Of a stretch of DNA of 23,570 bases, positions 1 to 8,310 are shown in pieces. The stretch's first letter is position 1. Each line of letters opens with the position of its first letter. The stretch is taken from the NCBI GenBank assembly GCA_964525485.1, contig CAZGHH010000014.1, forward strand, positions 1 to 23,570. Reading direction: 5' to 3'. A program made the position numbers and the translations under genes. The notes beneath the pieces were generated by a model. It had not been told where the DNA came from. It saw nothing but the letters and a program-made list of their open reading frames with translations, and made no database searches. Source of the stretch: DAONBD01 sp964525485. GTDB lineage: Bacteria > Patescibacteriota > Gracilibacteria > UBA1369 > LOWO2-01-FULL-3.

Positions 1-1629
1 GGCCCAGCTATGACTATCATAAAGAGCCAAGGCGCTTTGATGTCTTACAGAGCTACACAGGTTGACGTTACTGAAGTTCCAACAACTCCAACGACTCCTG
101 GTGAGTTAAAAGGAGGCGCTGGTGATGTGGAAGAGTACAAATTACTTTCTTCTCCGGCTAACCTAAGAAAGGTAGGAGAGGGACAAGAAGATGTGAAAGT
201 TATGGGATTCTCAGTCGAAGCAGACGAAAACTCAGACTTATCAGTTCTTCAAATTGGATTACAGTTTACAAAAGATGCTCTAACAAACAGAGATTTTTAT
301 CGATATGCTGAAGAAGTAGCAATCTGGTACGAAGATGAAGAGGTTGCTAGACTAGATGCGGCTGAATTCAAAAAAGATAGAGATTACGAAAAATCAATTG
401 CATTGGATTCGTCAATAATTAGAAGCGAGGATATTGGCAGATTTTATGTAACAGTCTCTGCTGTTAACAATCTGGATTCAAATGACGTTTCAGACAAATG
501 GGTTGCTGCATTAACATCTGTTAGATTCTTAGATGCACAAGGTGCTATTACAACAGATAATGATGCAAGTGTTACAGCCCTATCTAGAACATTCTCATTT
601 GAGGACTTTGTTACTGCAAATAATGTTGAGTTAAAGGTTGCTTCATCTACAAGCACTCCAAAATCTCAGATAATTGAAGTAAGTTCTACAAAAGAAACAG
701 CAGATGTATTGCTCCTACAAGGATCTTTCAAAGCTGTTGGTTCTGATGTTACTTTAAATGATGTTCCTTTCACTGTTTACTCATCAAATGATGATATTGA
801 CAATGTAGCGACAACATTTACTCTCGTACTTGACGGAGAGGAAGTTGAAGCTCTTCAACCATCAGATGGTACAGATGATCATTATGACGCTACAATCGTA
901 GAGGTAGACGAATGTGCCGGAGCATATTGCACAATAGTATTTGAAGATTTGGATTATTTAATTGGTGCTGGTGAAACTGTTCCTTTCCAAGTTTGGGCTG
1001 ATGTAAATGAATTAGATGGTACAGATTTTACAGCTGGAGAAGGATTGATGGTTAAATTGACATCAGGAGCAGTTGATGTAATTGATGCTCAAGACGAAAC
1101 AGGAGAAGATTTGACAGGTACAGAGTTGACAGGTTCAGCTACAGGAAAATATCAGTATTTCTTTGAAGATTATGCTGATGTGGAAATGGTTAGCGCTACA
1201 ACTCACACTGTAGTAGTTGATAATGCAGATGTTTCAACTGTTACAATGAAGGTTAAAGTTACTGCTGTCGGCGCTGATATCTTCATGAATGCTTATGATA
1301 CTACAAAGCCTGCATTTAAATTACTTCTTATTGCTGGTAGCGGCAATGAAACACTAGCAGTTCCTGTATTCACTCTTTCAGGTGATTATGAAGAGGCTAA
1401 TGATGGTACAGACGATTACTACATACTTAGAGAAGGAGATTCCATGGTATTTACAGTTACCTCAACAATCACTCAAGCAGTTGGTGAAACATCAACAGTG
1501 GGCGCTGAAATAACAGGAGTATTCTTCGGTACAGATGAAACAGATAAAGACACGAGAGCAGAATTCAATCTTGATTGGAACGATCTATTAGACCAATTCA
1601 AATCTCCTCTTGCAACTCTTATTGGATAG
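1..1629 (+). CDS. Acidic surface/secreted protein, 3' part (5' end outside window)
   Basis: Function is not recognised. The frame is open from the first base, with three codons before the first ATG at 10, so the true start probably lies upstream and this is the C-terminal part of a longer protein. At least 539 residues are visible. The N-terminal visible part has a Thr/Pro linker (VPTTPTTPGE), followed by alternating hydrophobic/polar stretches rich in Thr, Val, Asp and Glu with almost no Lys/Arg clusters, typical of beta-sandwich or S-layer-like extracellular repeats. The only two cysteines visible are close together (ECAGAYC) and could form a disulfide. The protein ends SPLATLIG before a TAG stop and has no C-terminal membrane anchor. 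A strong terminator follows within 40 nt, fitting an abundant, independently transcribed surface protein. Surface location is inferred from composition; an adhesin or S-layer-like role is possible but unproven. Confidence 0.7.
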   Translation, partial: GPAMTIIKSQGALMSYRATQVDVTEVPTTPTTPGELKGGAGDVEEYKLLSSPANLRKVGEGQEDVKVMGFSVEADENSDLSVLQIGLQFTKDALTNRDFYRYAEEVAIWYEDEEVARLDAAEFKKDRDYEKSIALDSSIIRSEDIGRFYVTVSAVNNLDSNDVSDKWVAALTSVRFLDAQGAITTDNDASVTALSRTFSFEDFVTANNVELKVASSTSTPKSQIIEVSSTKETADVLLLQGSFKAVGSDVTLNDVPFTVYSSNDDIDNVATTFTLVLDGEEVEALQPSDGTDDHYDATIVEVDECAGAYCTIVFEDLDYLIGAGETVPFQVWADVNELDGTDFTAGEGLMVKLTSGAVDVIDAQDETGEDLTGTELTGSATGKYQYFFEDYADVEMVSATTHTVVVDNADVSTVTMKVKVTAVGADIFMNAYDTTKPAFKLLLIAGSGNETLAVPVFTLSGDYEEANDGTDDYYILREGDSMVFTVTSTITQAVGETSTVGAEITGVFFGTDETDKDTRAEFNLDWNDLLDQFKSPLATLIG

Positions 1630-1663
1630 TCTTAAATAGAAATACTGCATCTAATGATTATAG

Positions 1664-1696
1664 AAAAACCCCCGCCTTCGGGCGGGGGTTTTTTTT
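1664..1696 (+). terminator. Rho-independent terminator
   Basis: A perfect 8-bp GC stem, CCCCCGCC / GGCGGGGG, is closed by a TTCG tetraloop. It is preceded by five A and followed by eight T, so the A:T run can extend the stem. It lies 35 nt after the TAG stop of the surface-protein gene and is by far the clearest terminator in the window. Confidence 0.95.
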
Positions 1697-1861
1697 GTTG
1701 TCCAAATTCATTCAGAAATGATGATGCAGCTCCAACTCATAAGCTGGTGGAATTTTAGAAAAAATTTAGAAAAACTTTAGGAATTTTTTAAGTTTTTGAA
1801 AGTTTTATTTAAGGTTGGGGAGGTAGAGTGAGGGGAGATTAAATCATAATTCCCTCAAGCT

Positions 1862-2713
1862 ATGCAAAATCAGAAAATCAGCGTTCAAGGAACAGAGATC
1901 ATTATTTTTCAACAAAAAGATAATGACTACATCTCGCTTACGGACATTGCACGACACAAAAGCTTAAATGAACCAAAAGATATTATTAAAAATTGGATGC
2001 GTTCAAGAGGTACAATAGAATTTCTCGGATTATGGGAGCATATAAACAATCCAAATTTTAAAGGGGTCGAATTCGACTCCTTTAAAAGTGAATCTGGTAG
2101 TAATACCTTTGTTTTAAACCCGCAAAAATGGATATCTAAAACAAATGCGATAGGCATTATCTCCAAATCCGGGAGGCATGGAGGAGGAACTTTCGCACAC
2201 AAAGACATAGCTTTTGAATTTGCTTCATGGATTTCAGCTGAATTTAAACTTTATTTGATCAAAGAATTTCAAAGATTAAAAGAACAAGAAAACAAACATC
2301 TTTCACTCGAATGGAATGCGACACGTTTTCTGGCGAAAATTAACTACAAAGTCCACACTGACGCGGTGAAAGAAAATCTAGTACCTCCAAACATCTCGAA
2401 ACAGCAGATAGATGTGATATATGCAGATGAAGCAGATGTACTGAACGTGGCACTGTTTGGGATGACGGCTAAGCAATGGATGGATACAAGGTCAAAACAC
2501 CTAAGAGAAGAGTATGCAGACAAATATAGCAACATTCGAGACCATGCATCAATAACTCAACTAGTCTGCCTGGCAGGACTCGAAAGTCTCAATGCGGAAT
2601 TTATTCGCCAAGGACTTTCGCAGAGCGAAAGGCTAGCCAAACTTAATCAGATAGCAATTATCCAAATGAAATCCTTATCAAACAGTCCAAGTATCAAAAA
2701 ATTGGAAAATTAA
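1862..2713 (+). CDS. KilA-N domain protein
   Basis: A 283-residue protein whose N-terminal ~115 residues match the KilA-N type: a short beta-hairpin start, then YISLTDIARHK, WMRSRGTIEFLGLWE, and later GGGTFAHKDIAFEFASWIS and KLYLIKEFQRLKEQE. KilA-N is a putative DNA-binding domain found in phage and large DNA virus proteins and in many bacterial accessory genes. The C-terminal half (from about residue 140) is helical and contains a segment around ALFGMTAKQWMD seen in bacterial KilA-N proteins. The gene stands alone on this strand, downstream of a strong terminator and directly upstream of a DinD remnant, so the patch looks like acquired or phage-derived material. There is no Shine-Dalgarno sequence before the ATG. 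The actual role (regulator or anti-phage) cannot be told from sequence. Confidence 0.85.
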   Translation: MQNQKISVQGTEIIIFQQKDNDYISLTDIARHKSLNEPKDIIKNWMRSRGTIEFLGLWEHINNPNFKGVEFDSFKSESGSNTFVLNPQKWISKTNAIGIISKSGRHGGGTFAHKDIAFEFASWISAEFKLYLIKEFQRLKEQENKHLSLEWNATRFLAKINYKVHTDAVKENLVPPNISKQQIDVIYADEADVLNVALFGMTAKQWMDTRSKHLREEYADKYSNIRDHASITQLVCLAGLESLNAEFIRQGLSQSERLAKLNQIAIIQMKSLSNSPSIKKLEN

Positions 2714-2776
2714 ATTTTAAAATTAACAAAAATCAAAATGAATATTTTTGAAAAAATTAAAAAAATAAATGATTAA

Positions 2777-2992
2777 GGGGAGGAGTTTTGGAGTGCAAGG
2801 GATTTACTATCTCGATTAGGGTACAAGGAATGGCGAAAGTTTGAAGGGGCAATTGAAAGAGCTAAAGAAGCCTGCGTAAACAGTGAACAAAAAATTGAGG
2901 ACCATTTCGCCCACGCCGACAAAATGGTTTTAATAGGATCGGAAGCCAAAAGAGAAATAAATTGTTGTTATCGTGACCGCCATATGCATTGA
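2777..2992 (+). pseudogene. DinD-type (DNA-damage-inducible protein D) gene fragment
   Basis: No ATG-started gene lies here, but the frame between the TAA at 2774 and the TGA at 2990 encodes about 71 residues. It begins EEFWSARDLLSRLGY and continues through RAKEACVNSEQKIEDHF and MVLIGSEAKREI. From memory this closely follows E. coli DinD (WSARQL, RAKEACENSGHTIDDHF, MVKIGSNAKR). DinD is about 270 residues; here the first ~20 residues and everything after the equivalent of residue ~85 are missing. Where the family continues LSRYACY, the DNA shows TTATCG, then TATGCATTG with extra bases between, suggesting frameshift decay. It lies 60 nt after the KilA-N gene on the same strand. The call as a dead fragment is firm; whether KilA-N and DinD came in together is inference. 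Confidence 0.8.
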
Positions 2993-3006
2993 AATGGAGA
3001 ATATTT

Positions 3007-3032
3007 CAACCGTGTTGAATTAGACACGGTTG
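3007..3032. repeat. Perfect 9-bp inverted repeat (hairpin)
   Basis: CAACCGTGT (3007-3015) and its exact reverse complement ACACGGTTG (3024-3032) flank an 8-nt loop. No T-tract follows, so it is a weak candidate for a terminator. It lies just past the end of the DinD remnant and could be a protein-binding site or a former mobile-element end. Confidence 0.6.
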
Positions 3033-3122
3033 TTTGTCAGATAAATGAAGGTACCCAATAAATCAAGATGACAATAAATTATTCGTCTTATAATTTTCCA
3101 CTCCACTTTCCCCCTCTCCCAC

Positions 3123-3150
3123 TTGCCCTCATTCTACTTCCTGATATAAT
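3123..3150 (+). promoter_or_regulatory. Putative sigma-70-type promoter for the secreted-protein gene
   Basis: A perfect TATAAT (3145-3150) is preceded, with 16 nt spacing, by TTGCCC (3123-3128; four of six matches to TTGACA). Transcription would start near 3157, giving a leader of about 167 nt that contains the tandem repeat. No other good promoter was seen before the ATG at 3324. Confidence 0.5.
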
Positions 3151-3173
3151 CGAGAGTGGATTGCGGAGCTTTC

Positions 3174-3229
3174 TCGAGCTTCACGTCGCACGGACTTCGA
3201 GCTTCACGTCGCACGGACTTCGGGCTTCA
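3174..3229 (+). repeat. 23-bp tandem duplication in 5' leader
   Basis: Two exact, adjacent 23-bp copies beginning TCGAGCTTCACG occupy 3174-3196 and 3197-3219. A third, partial and diverged copy (TCGGGCTTCA) follows. The repeat is GC-richer than its surroundings and lies between the putative promoter and the start codon. Confidence 0.85.
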
Positions 3230-3323
3230 GGCCTTGGGTCTCGAGTCTCTTAGTTTCGAGCCTATACGAGCACACAGCTTTGCGATCCAAATTCCCACTC
3301 AAAATCCCCACCCAAAACAACCT

Positions 3324-6248
3324 ATGAAAAAACTTTTATCAAATTTTGCCATTGCTTTTCTAGCTCCAATCCTGACACTGTCAGCCTTTTTGATCGTACA
3401 AACAGCAATCCTCCCAGCCTTGAGCCCCACAGCCTTTGCGGATACGCAAAACTGGTCTTCCGAAGTACTTCTCACGGGACAGACGAGCGCGATGTTGGTC
3501 AACGGAGTAAACAACTCCGGCATTACAGATTTCAATCTCTTGGGAGCCAAGGAAAACCTGAAACAATACAGAGCAAAACTCATAAAAACCGGCGAGCCAT
3601 TCACAGACGGCAAAGAAGTCTATGAAATGCGCGGATGGGCTTGGAATGACAATTTGGGATGGGTAAGTTTTTATTGTGACGGCAATGACGGCACAAACGG
3701 TCAGCCGGTCAAAGACGGGACAAATCTGGGCGCGTCATGCGGTCAGCAAACATACGGAGTGAAATTGAAATACAACTATGCAGAGGGAAGTCTCTCTTTT
3801 GTAGGATACGCTTGGAATGACGCGACCGGATACATAAGTATGAATAGTTTGAATGGTGGAACTGTGAAGTACGGCCTCAAGGTCGGAGTGAAAACCGAAG
3901 CGCATCCTGACGAAGGCGCGATTATCGGTGATCATCAAGACCTCGGAGGCTCCGCAACCCCTTATGCTTGGAGCCAGTCCTTGACTTGGATCAATTTCAC
4001 AGGTGTGAGAGCGGAGGTGGAGTTGGTAGTGATTCCGGAGCCGGTTTGTGATGAGACTGATTTCGTGGGGAGCTGTATAGATATATGTGTGGAAGGCGAC
4101 ACACGCGAGCAGTGCAATCAGGATCAAGATGATGGAGATGACGATGACGGCGACTCTAGCACACTAGGAATAGATGATTTGGACGTGTATACGGATCCTG
4201 CGTATCCGATAGCAGACGGCGTCGAGAGTTACAAAATTAAAATCAGTTTCAAAGACAAAGACGGCGTCCCTATGAAAAAAACCGATATCAATGCTTCAAC
4301 CATCAAAATCTTCTTCAAATGGAAAGACACGGTGAAGAGAAATCAGATGGTGGGGCAAAGTGTTGGAGACCTTTTAACGCATTTAACTAAACCATTTACG
4401 AAGAGTAGCGGTGCGATCACCTACAAGCCGATTTTCTTATATACAAGCAGTACAGAAATTCCAAGTAGCTTTGAAGGCGCACCAGAGAGTGAAGACATAG
4501 ACGTTAATATAAATGCAGACAATATTAATAGTAGTGCAAACGTGGATTGGGAAGGAGACAAGTTAGTTTTAAAAATTAAATCTTTGGCTCCAACTTCAGG
4601 AGGAAATAAGTCGAAAGTGGTTTCAATGGGAGAAAAAGTCTATAGATTGAATGATATTAATGAAGAGCGAAACGAGCTGATTCTCGAGTCAGTACAATGG
4701 AGTTTAACAAAAGACGGCATCACGATCACTGGCCGCACTCCTTACACAGACGGCGGCCTTCACCTAAACTTCCGCCCAGCCTTGGAAGTCGATACGTTGA
4801 ATACCTACGTGAAGCCAAAAAGCGCAGATCAGCCTGACATAGATGCTGCTAAGAAGGATCCAACAAACGACACCTTGGTGTTGTATAGGAATGTGGCGAC
4901 GAATTTGGAGGTGGGGGCAAAAAGTTTGGTTACAGGAGGATATCTAGTTGATAAAGGTGCTCCTACAACACTTACGCAATTGATAGTTGAAGATGATCAA
5001 GAAAGTGATTTTACTACAATACAGGAAACTCTAAGTAAAAATGATAATAGAAAAAGTATATATGAAGATCCTGATGGTGAAAGTTTTGATTTCTGGGATT
5101 CCAATTATTTCATTTTAACTCCAGATTTATCAACAAGGACGACCGACGAATATACGAGTGGGGTTAAATTAAGAAGCACTATATCTTATGAATCAATGTA
5201 TAAACCAGTCACCTACTACTCCAACCACCTCCCACGTACAGACAAAAGCATCGCCAATCCTGTAGCAGTAATACAAGGAACTCTATATGGAACAGGGACC
5301 ACAACTCAAACAGGAGTAACTATCACAGAAATAGGAGACAACAACGTAAACATAGTGAAAGATACGGTATATGAAAATGTGAAAAAATTAGTGAGAGATC
5401 AAAATATAACTCCAGCAACAGATAGAGTCGAAATTGGCAACAATATAACATGTACAAGAGATTGCAAAGTGATACCAACAACCAATGGAGAAAGAATTAT
5501 ATACGTAAAAGGCAATGACGTTGTATTAACGAACGATGATAACGGAGCCACAGATATAACTTGGAACGGGAATACAGTCGTAGTTGTAGATGGGGGGAAT
5601 TTATATATCGATAATAATTTATACAATAATATAAAAGTTGATCCTGACAAAAAATTAGGATTAGTAGTAATTAGAAACACAGGAGACGACCTGAAAGAAG
5701 CAGGAAACATATACATCTCACCAGAAGTCACAAACATCCAAGCACTAGCGGTCGCATGGGGAGCGATATTCTCGTATGATGGAGAGAATAAAGATAACAC
5801 AACAAGTGATTATGGAAATTATGGAGAATTCAATTGGGACGATGATGAATCAACGATGGTAAGAACCTTGCAAAAACAATTAATCTGGCAAGGAGGAATA
5901 TCGTCAAATAATACAATCGGAGGAGTAGATGAATCAGACGCATACTACAAAACCGGATATCAAATATTAAATAAAAACGATCCAGCGCATCTGTTTACAG
6001 CTCGCCTCTATGACCTCAATTATTTCAGATATTTCAGAAAGAAAATTGATTATGACGATGTAACAGGGGAAGCAATAGACCAAAATGAAGATGGAAACAT
6101 AGATCTAAACGATATGGTAATAATTGATCCGGAGATTTTTCAGGCCAAAGGTGCATCGCCAGACGAAACGAATCCACTCTATATCAAGTACGTTCCGCCA
6201 TATTCAAAATCAGTGATATTCGGAAAAGAGAAAAGCTTGACATTTTAA
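3324..6248 (+). CDS. Large secreted protein with AWN/AWS aromatic motifs and EF-hand-like loop
   Basis: A 974-residue protein with a clear Sec signal peptide: KK, then a long hydrophobic core, and a likely cut after TAFA (residue 39). The frame is open further upstream, but the ATG at 3324 is chosen because it places the signal peptide at the N-terminus. Three related aromatic motifs follow: GWAWNDNLGWVSF (104-116), GYAWNDATGYISM (about 161-173) and PYAWSQSLTWINF (about 213-225), a pattern known from secreted CPR proteins. An Asp-rich linker (DDGDDDDGDSS) leads to an Ig-like region and a long beta-rich part. Near the end, DQNEDGNIDLND (919-930) has the spacing of a calcium-binding loop. It has few cysteines and no C-terminal anchor. 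The next gene starts 49 nt later and is also exported, suggesting a shared envelope role. The exact function is unknown; adhesin or pilus-associated protein are possibilities. Confidence 0.85.
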   Translation: MKKLLSNFAIAFLAPILTLSAFLIVQTAILPALSPTAFADTQNWSSEVLLTGQTSAMLVNGVNNSGITDFNLLGAKENLKQYRAKLIKTGEPFTDGKEVYEMRGWAWNDNLGWVSFYCDGNDGTNGQPVKDGTNLGASCGQQTYGVKLKYNYAEGSLSFVGYAWNDATGYISMNSLNGGTVKYGLKVGVKTEAHPDEGAIIGDHQDLGGSATPYAWSQSLTWINFTGVRAEVELVVIPEPVCDETDFVGSCIDICVEGDTREQCNQDQDDGDDDDGDSSTLGIDDLDVYTDPAYPIADGVESYKIKISFKDKDGVPMKKTDINASTIKIFFKWKDTVKRNQMVGQSVGDLLTHLTKPFTKSSGAITYKPIFLYTSSTEIPSSFEGAPESEDIDVNINADNINSSANVDWEGDKLVLKIKSLAPTSGGNKSKVVSMGEKVYRLNDINEERNELILESVQWSLTKDGITITGRTPYTDGGLHLNFRPALEVDTLNTYVKPKSADQPDIDAAKKDPTNDTLVLYRNVATNLEVGAKSLVTGGYLVDKGAPTTLTQLIVEDDQESDFTTIQETLSKNDNRKSIYEDPDGESFDFWDSNYFILTPDLSTRTTDEYTSGVKLRSTISYESMYKPVTYYSNHLPRTDKSIANPVAVIQGTLYGTGTTTQTGVTITEIGDNNVNIVKDTVYENVKKLVRDQNITPATDRVEIGNNITCTRDCKVIPTTNGERIIYVKGNDVVLTNDDNGATDITWNGNTVVVVDGGNLYIDNNLYNNIKVDPDKKLGLVVIRNTGDDLKEAGNIYISPEVTNIQALAVAWGAIFSYDGENKDNTTSDYGNYGEFNWDDDESTMVRTLQKQLIWQGGISSNNTIGGVDESDAYYKTGYQILNKNDPAHLFTARLYDLNYFRYFRKKIDYDDVTGEAIDQNEDGNIDLNDMVIIDPEIFQAKGASPDETNPLYIKYVPPYSKSVIFGKEKSLTF

Positions 6249-6297
6249 AGAAATATAGTTACAATCGTTCCCTTCAGAATTATTTAATCTAAACAGC

Positions 6298-8268
6298 ATG
6301 TCTAAGATAAATAGGACAGCAGAAGGAGCAGAAACTCAACAAAATGTAAACCCATCAGGCAGGGGTATTTTGAACAGAGGTATTTTGCATAACTCTACCA
6401 TTGGTAAATTAGTAGGAGGAGTAATGCTAATAGGAGCAACAGGAGCAGTAGCAGTCGCAACAAGGAATGCAGCGGCGGAGACAGTGGCATGTGTGACCGA
6501 GTTAGAGGGAAAACCAAGAGGTCTTGTAATTGATAGAGTTGATCCAGATAATAATAGTGCCGACAAAGAGATTACTCCGGACGATCCATCTAATTCCATG
6601 GCAGGCAATTCTCCTAATGTAGTTGGTGATAGATTATTATTATACTGTAACGATTTTAATTCTGCACCATATTACTCTTCATTAGATTTCAATCTAGAGA
6701 ATAAACAAACAGTAGTTAACCAATTGGGATCCATTAACCGAGGGCTTGGAGATCGCGGAATAGGACTATTGAGCGACAAAGTATCATTATTTTATTTAAA
6801 CAATAATAGATTAGAAAGCAGGGGGACTGGTCCGTCTGGAAATGAGAATGAGAGAGTGGTGTTTGGAGGATATATGTTTGTAAGAAATGCAAAAGATACT
6901 GGATCTGGCCAATATGTAGATAACATAGATATAGTTTCGGAAGAAGATATCTTAAATGGAGCATTATTAGACGAAAAAAGCGATAATATAATAAGATCTT
7001 GGGAGATAAATAATGAACAGAGTTATGATACAGGTTTTTCAATAGATCAAAATGCTCAAAAGATTTTAGTTGGAATGGGAAATAGATATCTAGATATACC
7101 ATTTGATGCTTATTTTGATGCGAATACAAATTCTATTACAAATATAGACGGATTGATAGATACAATTCCGCAAAATTTTATTGAAACTCCATTTACAATC
7201 AGTGCAATATACACAGATTTAGATGGTTATAGATTTTTTAAATCAAATAGTGGTGAAATGTATATAGAAAGGATTCCAGGAGATCTGACGAGTGGATATG
7301 AATTAGTTGAATTTAAAAAAGGTGGAGTAGTTATATTTCCAAAAATAATGGGAGTGACAACTTTACAAAACGGATTGTATATTACAATTGAGAATGGGAC
7401 ATTGCCATGGATTTTAAGAGTAACAGAAAATGGACATACAATCGAGGAATCAACAGATTTCCCAGGAGATGGTACATATGGTGTAATCCAAGGATGTAAT
7501 GTAATACCACCAAACTTTATCTATGAAGGTCCAGATCCAGAGGATAGTAATGATTGTACAGAAAACGACGTGGATCTAGTAAATGACATTCCTATAAATA
7601 CACCATTTGATAATGGCACTCCATGTGGTAATGGTGGCGGCAAATGTTTAAATGGAATTTGTGATGAGCCAGTAGCGCCAGATGATGTTCCAGACACGAG
7701 CGAAGGAGTAGGAGACGAAGCTCCAGACACGAGCGAAGGAGTAGGAGACGAAGCTCCAGACACGAGCGAAGGAGTANNNNNNNNNNNNNNNNNNNNNNNN
7801 NNNNNNNNNNNNNNNNNNNNNNNNNNNNNNNNNNNNNNNNNNNNNNNNNNNNNNNNNNNNNNNNNNNNNNNNNNNNTAGGAGACGAAGCTCCAGACACGA
7901 GCGAAGGAGTAGGAGACGAAGCTCCAGACACAAGTGAAGGAGTAGGAGACGAAGCTCCAGACACAAGTGAAGTAGCAGGAGACGAAGCTCCAGACACAAG
8001 CGAAGAAGTATTAAAAGACGACAGAGGCCCAGACCAAGATACCGGCCCAGAAACATCAGACTTCATCCAACCCGCAGATGCACACAATCCAGATACTCTC
8101 GCAGAAGGCGATGAAGACGAAAGGGGAAACGGATGTAGCACAAACGGAAAAGGAAGCCCTGAAGGAATGATTCCTGTTGCTGCACTAGGTATGGCGATAT
8201 TGATGAGAAAAAGACTTGAAGAATGGTGGAAATCAGTCACGAAACAAACGGCCAACACTAGAGATTAA
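6298..8268 (+). CDS. Membrane-anchored surface protein with 11-residue acidic repeat stalk
   Basis: Function is not recognised. A hydrophobic segment (about residues 36-56, GKLVGGVMLIGATGAVAVAT) followed by AAAE could be a signal peptide with a long N-region or a signal anchor. Residues ~60-400 are beta-rich with scattered Gly/Asp loops. A Cys cluster around TPCGNGGGKCLNGICDE then precedes tandem copies of GDEAPDTSEGV (from residue 472), interrupted by 100 N. After the repeats come GNGCSTNGKG (Cys about 613), a short hydrophobic stretch (PVAALGMAILM) and RKR plus an amphipathic tail. This Cys-hydrophobic-Arg layout resembles MYXO-CTERM/Synerg-CTERM sorting tails. The residue count is nominal because of the gap. 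The gene follows another exported-protein gene by 49 nt. It is likely an envelope protein with the repeat as stalk (inference). Confidence 0.75.
   Translation: MSKINRTAEGAETQQNVNPSGRGILNRGILHNSTIGKLVGGVMLIGATGAVAVATRNAAAETVACVTELEGKPRGLVIDRVDPDNNSADKEITPDDPSNSMAGNSPNVVGDRLLLYCNDFNSAPYYSSLDFNLENKQTVVNQLGSINRGLGDRGIGLLSDKVSLFYLNNNRLESRGTGPSGNENERVVFGGYMFVRNAKDTGSGQYVDNIDIVSEEDILNGALLDEKSDNIIRSWEINNEQSYDTGFSIDQNAQKILVGMGNRYLDIPFDAYFDANTNSITNIDGLIDTIPQNFIETPFTISAIYTDLDGYRFFKSNSGEMYIERIPGDLTSGYELVEFKKGGVVIFPKIMGVTTLQNGLYITIENGTLPWILRVTENGHTIEESTDFPGDGTYGVIQGCNVIPPNFIYEGPDPEDSNDCTENDVDLVNDIPINTPFDNGTPCGNGGGKCLNGICDEPVAPDDVPDTSEGVGDEAPDTSEGVGDEAPDTSEGVXXXXXXXXXXXXXXXXXXXXXXXXXXXXXXXXXXGDEAPDTSEGVGDEAPDTSEGVGDEAPDTSEVAGDEAPDTSEEVLKDDRGPDQDTGPETSDFIQPADAHNPDTLAEGDEDERGNGCSTNGKGSPEGMIPVAALGMAILMRKRLEEWWKSVTKQTANTRD
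7711..8010 (+). repeat. 33-bp in-frame tandem repeat (GDEAPDTSEGV)
   Basis: Two full units lie before the assembly gap (7711-7743, 7744-7776) and four after it (7879-7911, 7912-7944, 7945-7977, 7978-8010). The last two end in SEVA and SEEV instead of SEGV. A half-related unit (DDVPDTSEGV) precedes the array at 7681. Units are nearly identical at DNA level, with silent changes (ACGAGC versus ACAAGT). The copy number is unknown because of the gap. Confidence 0.95.
7777..7876. other. Assembly gap of exactly 100 N
   Basis: Exactly 100 N fall inside the 33-bp repeat array. The GTA codon before the gap (7774) and the one completed just after it (7876-7878) are 102 nt apart. That keeps the reading frame but is not a multiple of 33, so the run is most likely a placeholder and the real number of repeats is not known. 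Confidence 0.95.
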
Positions 8269-8310
8269 TAGGTTCCGATCATATTCACCAAATTCATATT
8301 TCACCACCCA

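Larger units (their letters stand above)
2993..3323 (+). other. Non-coding stretch between DinD remnant and secreted-protein gene
   Basis: No credible gene is visible. It holds a 9-bp inverted repeat (3007-3032), a promoter-like pair (3123-3150) and a 23-bp tandem duplication (3174-3219) in the presumed leader of the next gene. Short open frames here have no recognisable protein character. Confidence 0.6.

Noticed and set aside
2714..3060. Insertion sequence at the KilA-N/DinD patch
   Set aside because: No transposase frame, no paired terminal repeats and no target duplication could be found; only one isolated hairpin is present.
3068..3253. A 61-codon open frame on the plus strand
   Set aside because: It spans the promoter and the tandem repeat, has no recognisable protein character, and overlaps the better explained leader.
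3156..3323. Upstream extension of the secreted protein to an ATG at 3156
   Set aside because: The extension is encoded by the tandem repeat and would bury the signal peptide 56 residues inside the protein; the ATG at 3324 gives a standard Sec signal.
7521..8258. Minus-strand frame with SLVSGASSP repeats
   Set aside because: It is the complement of the 33-bp repeat array in the plus-strand gene; the periodic DNA keeps all frames open, and it has no start region or domain of its own.
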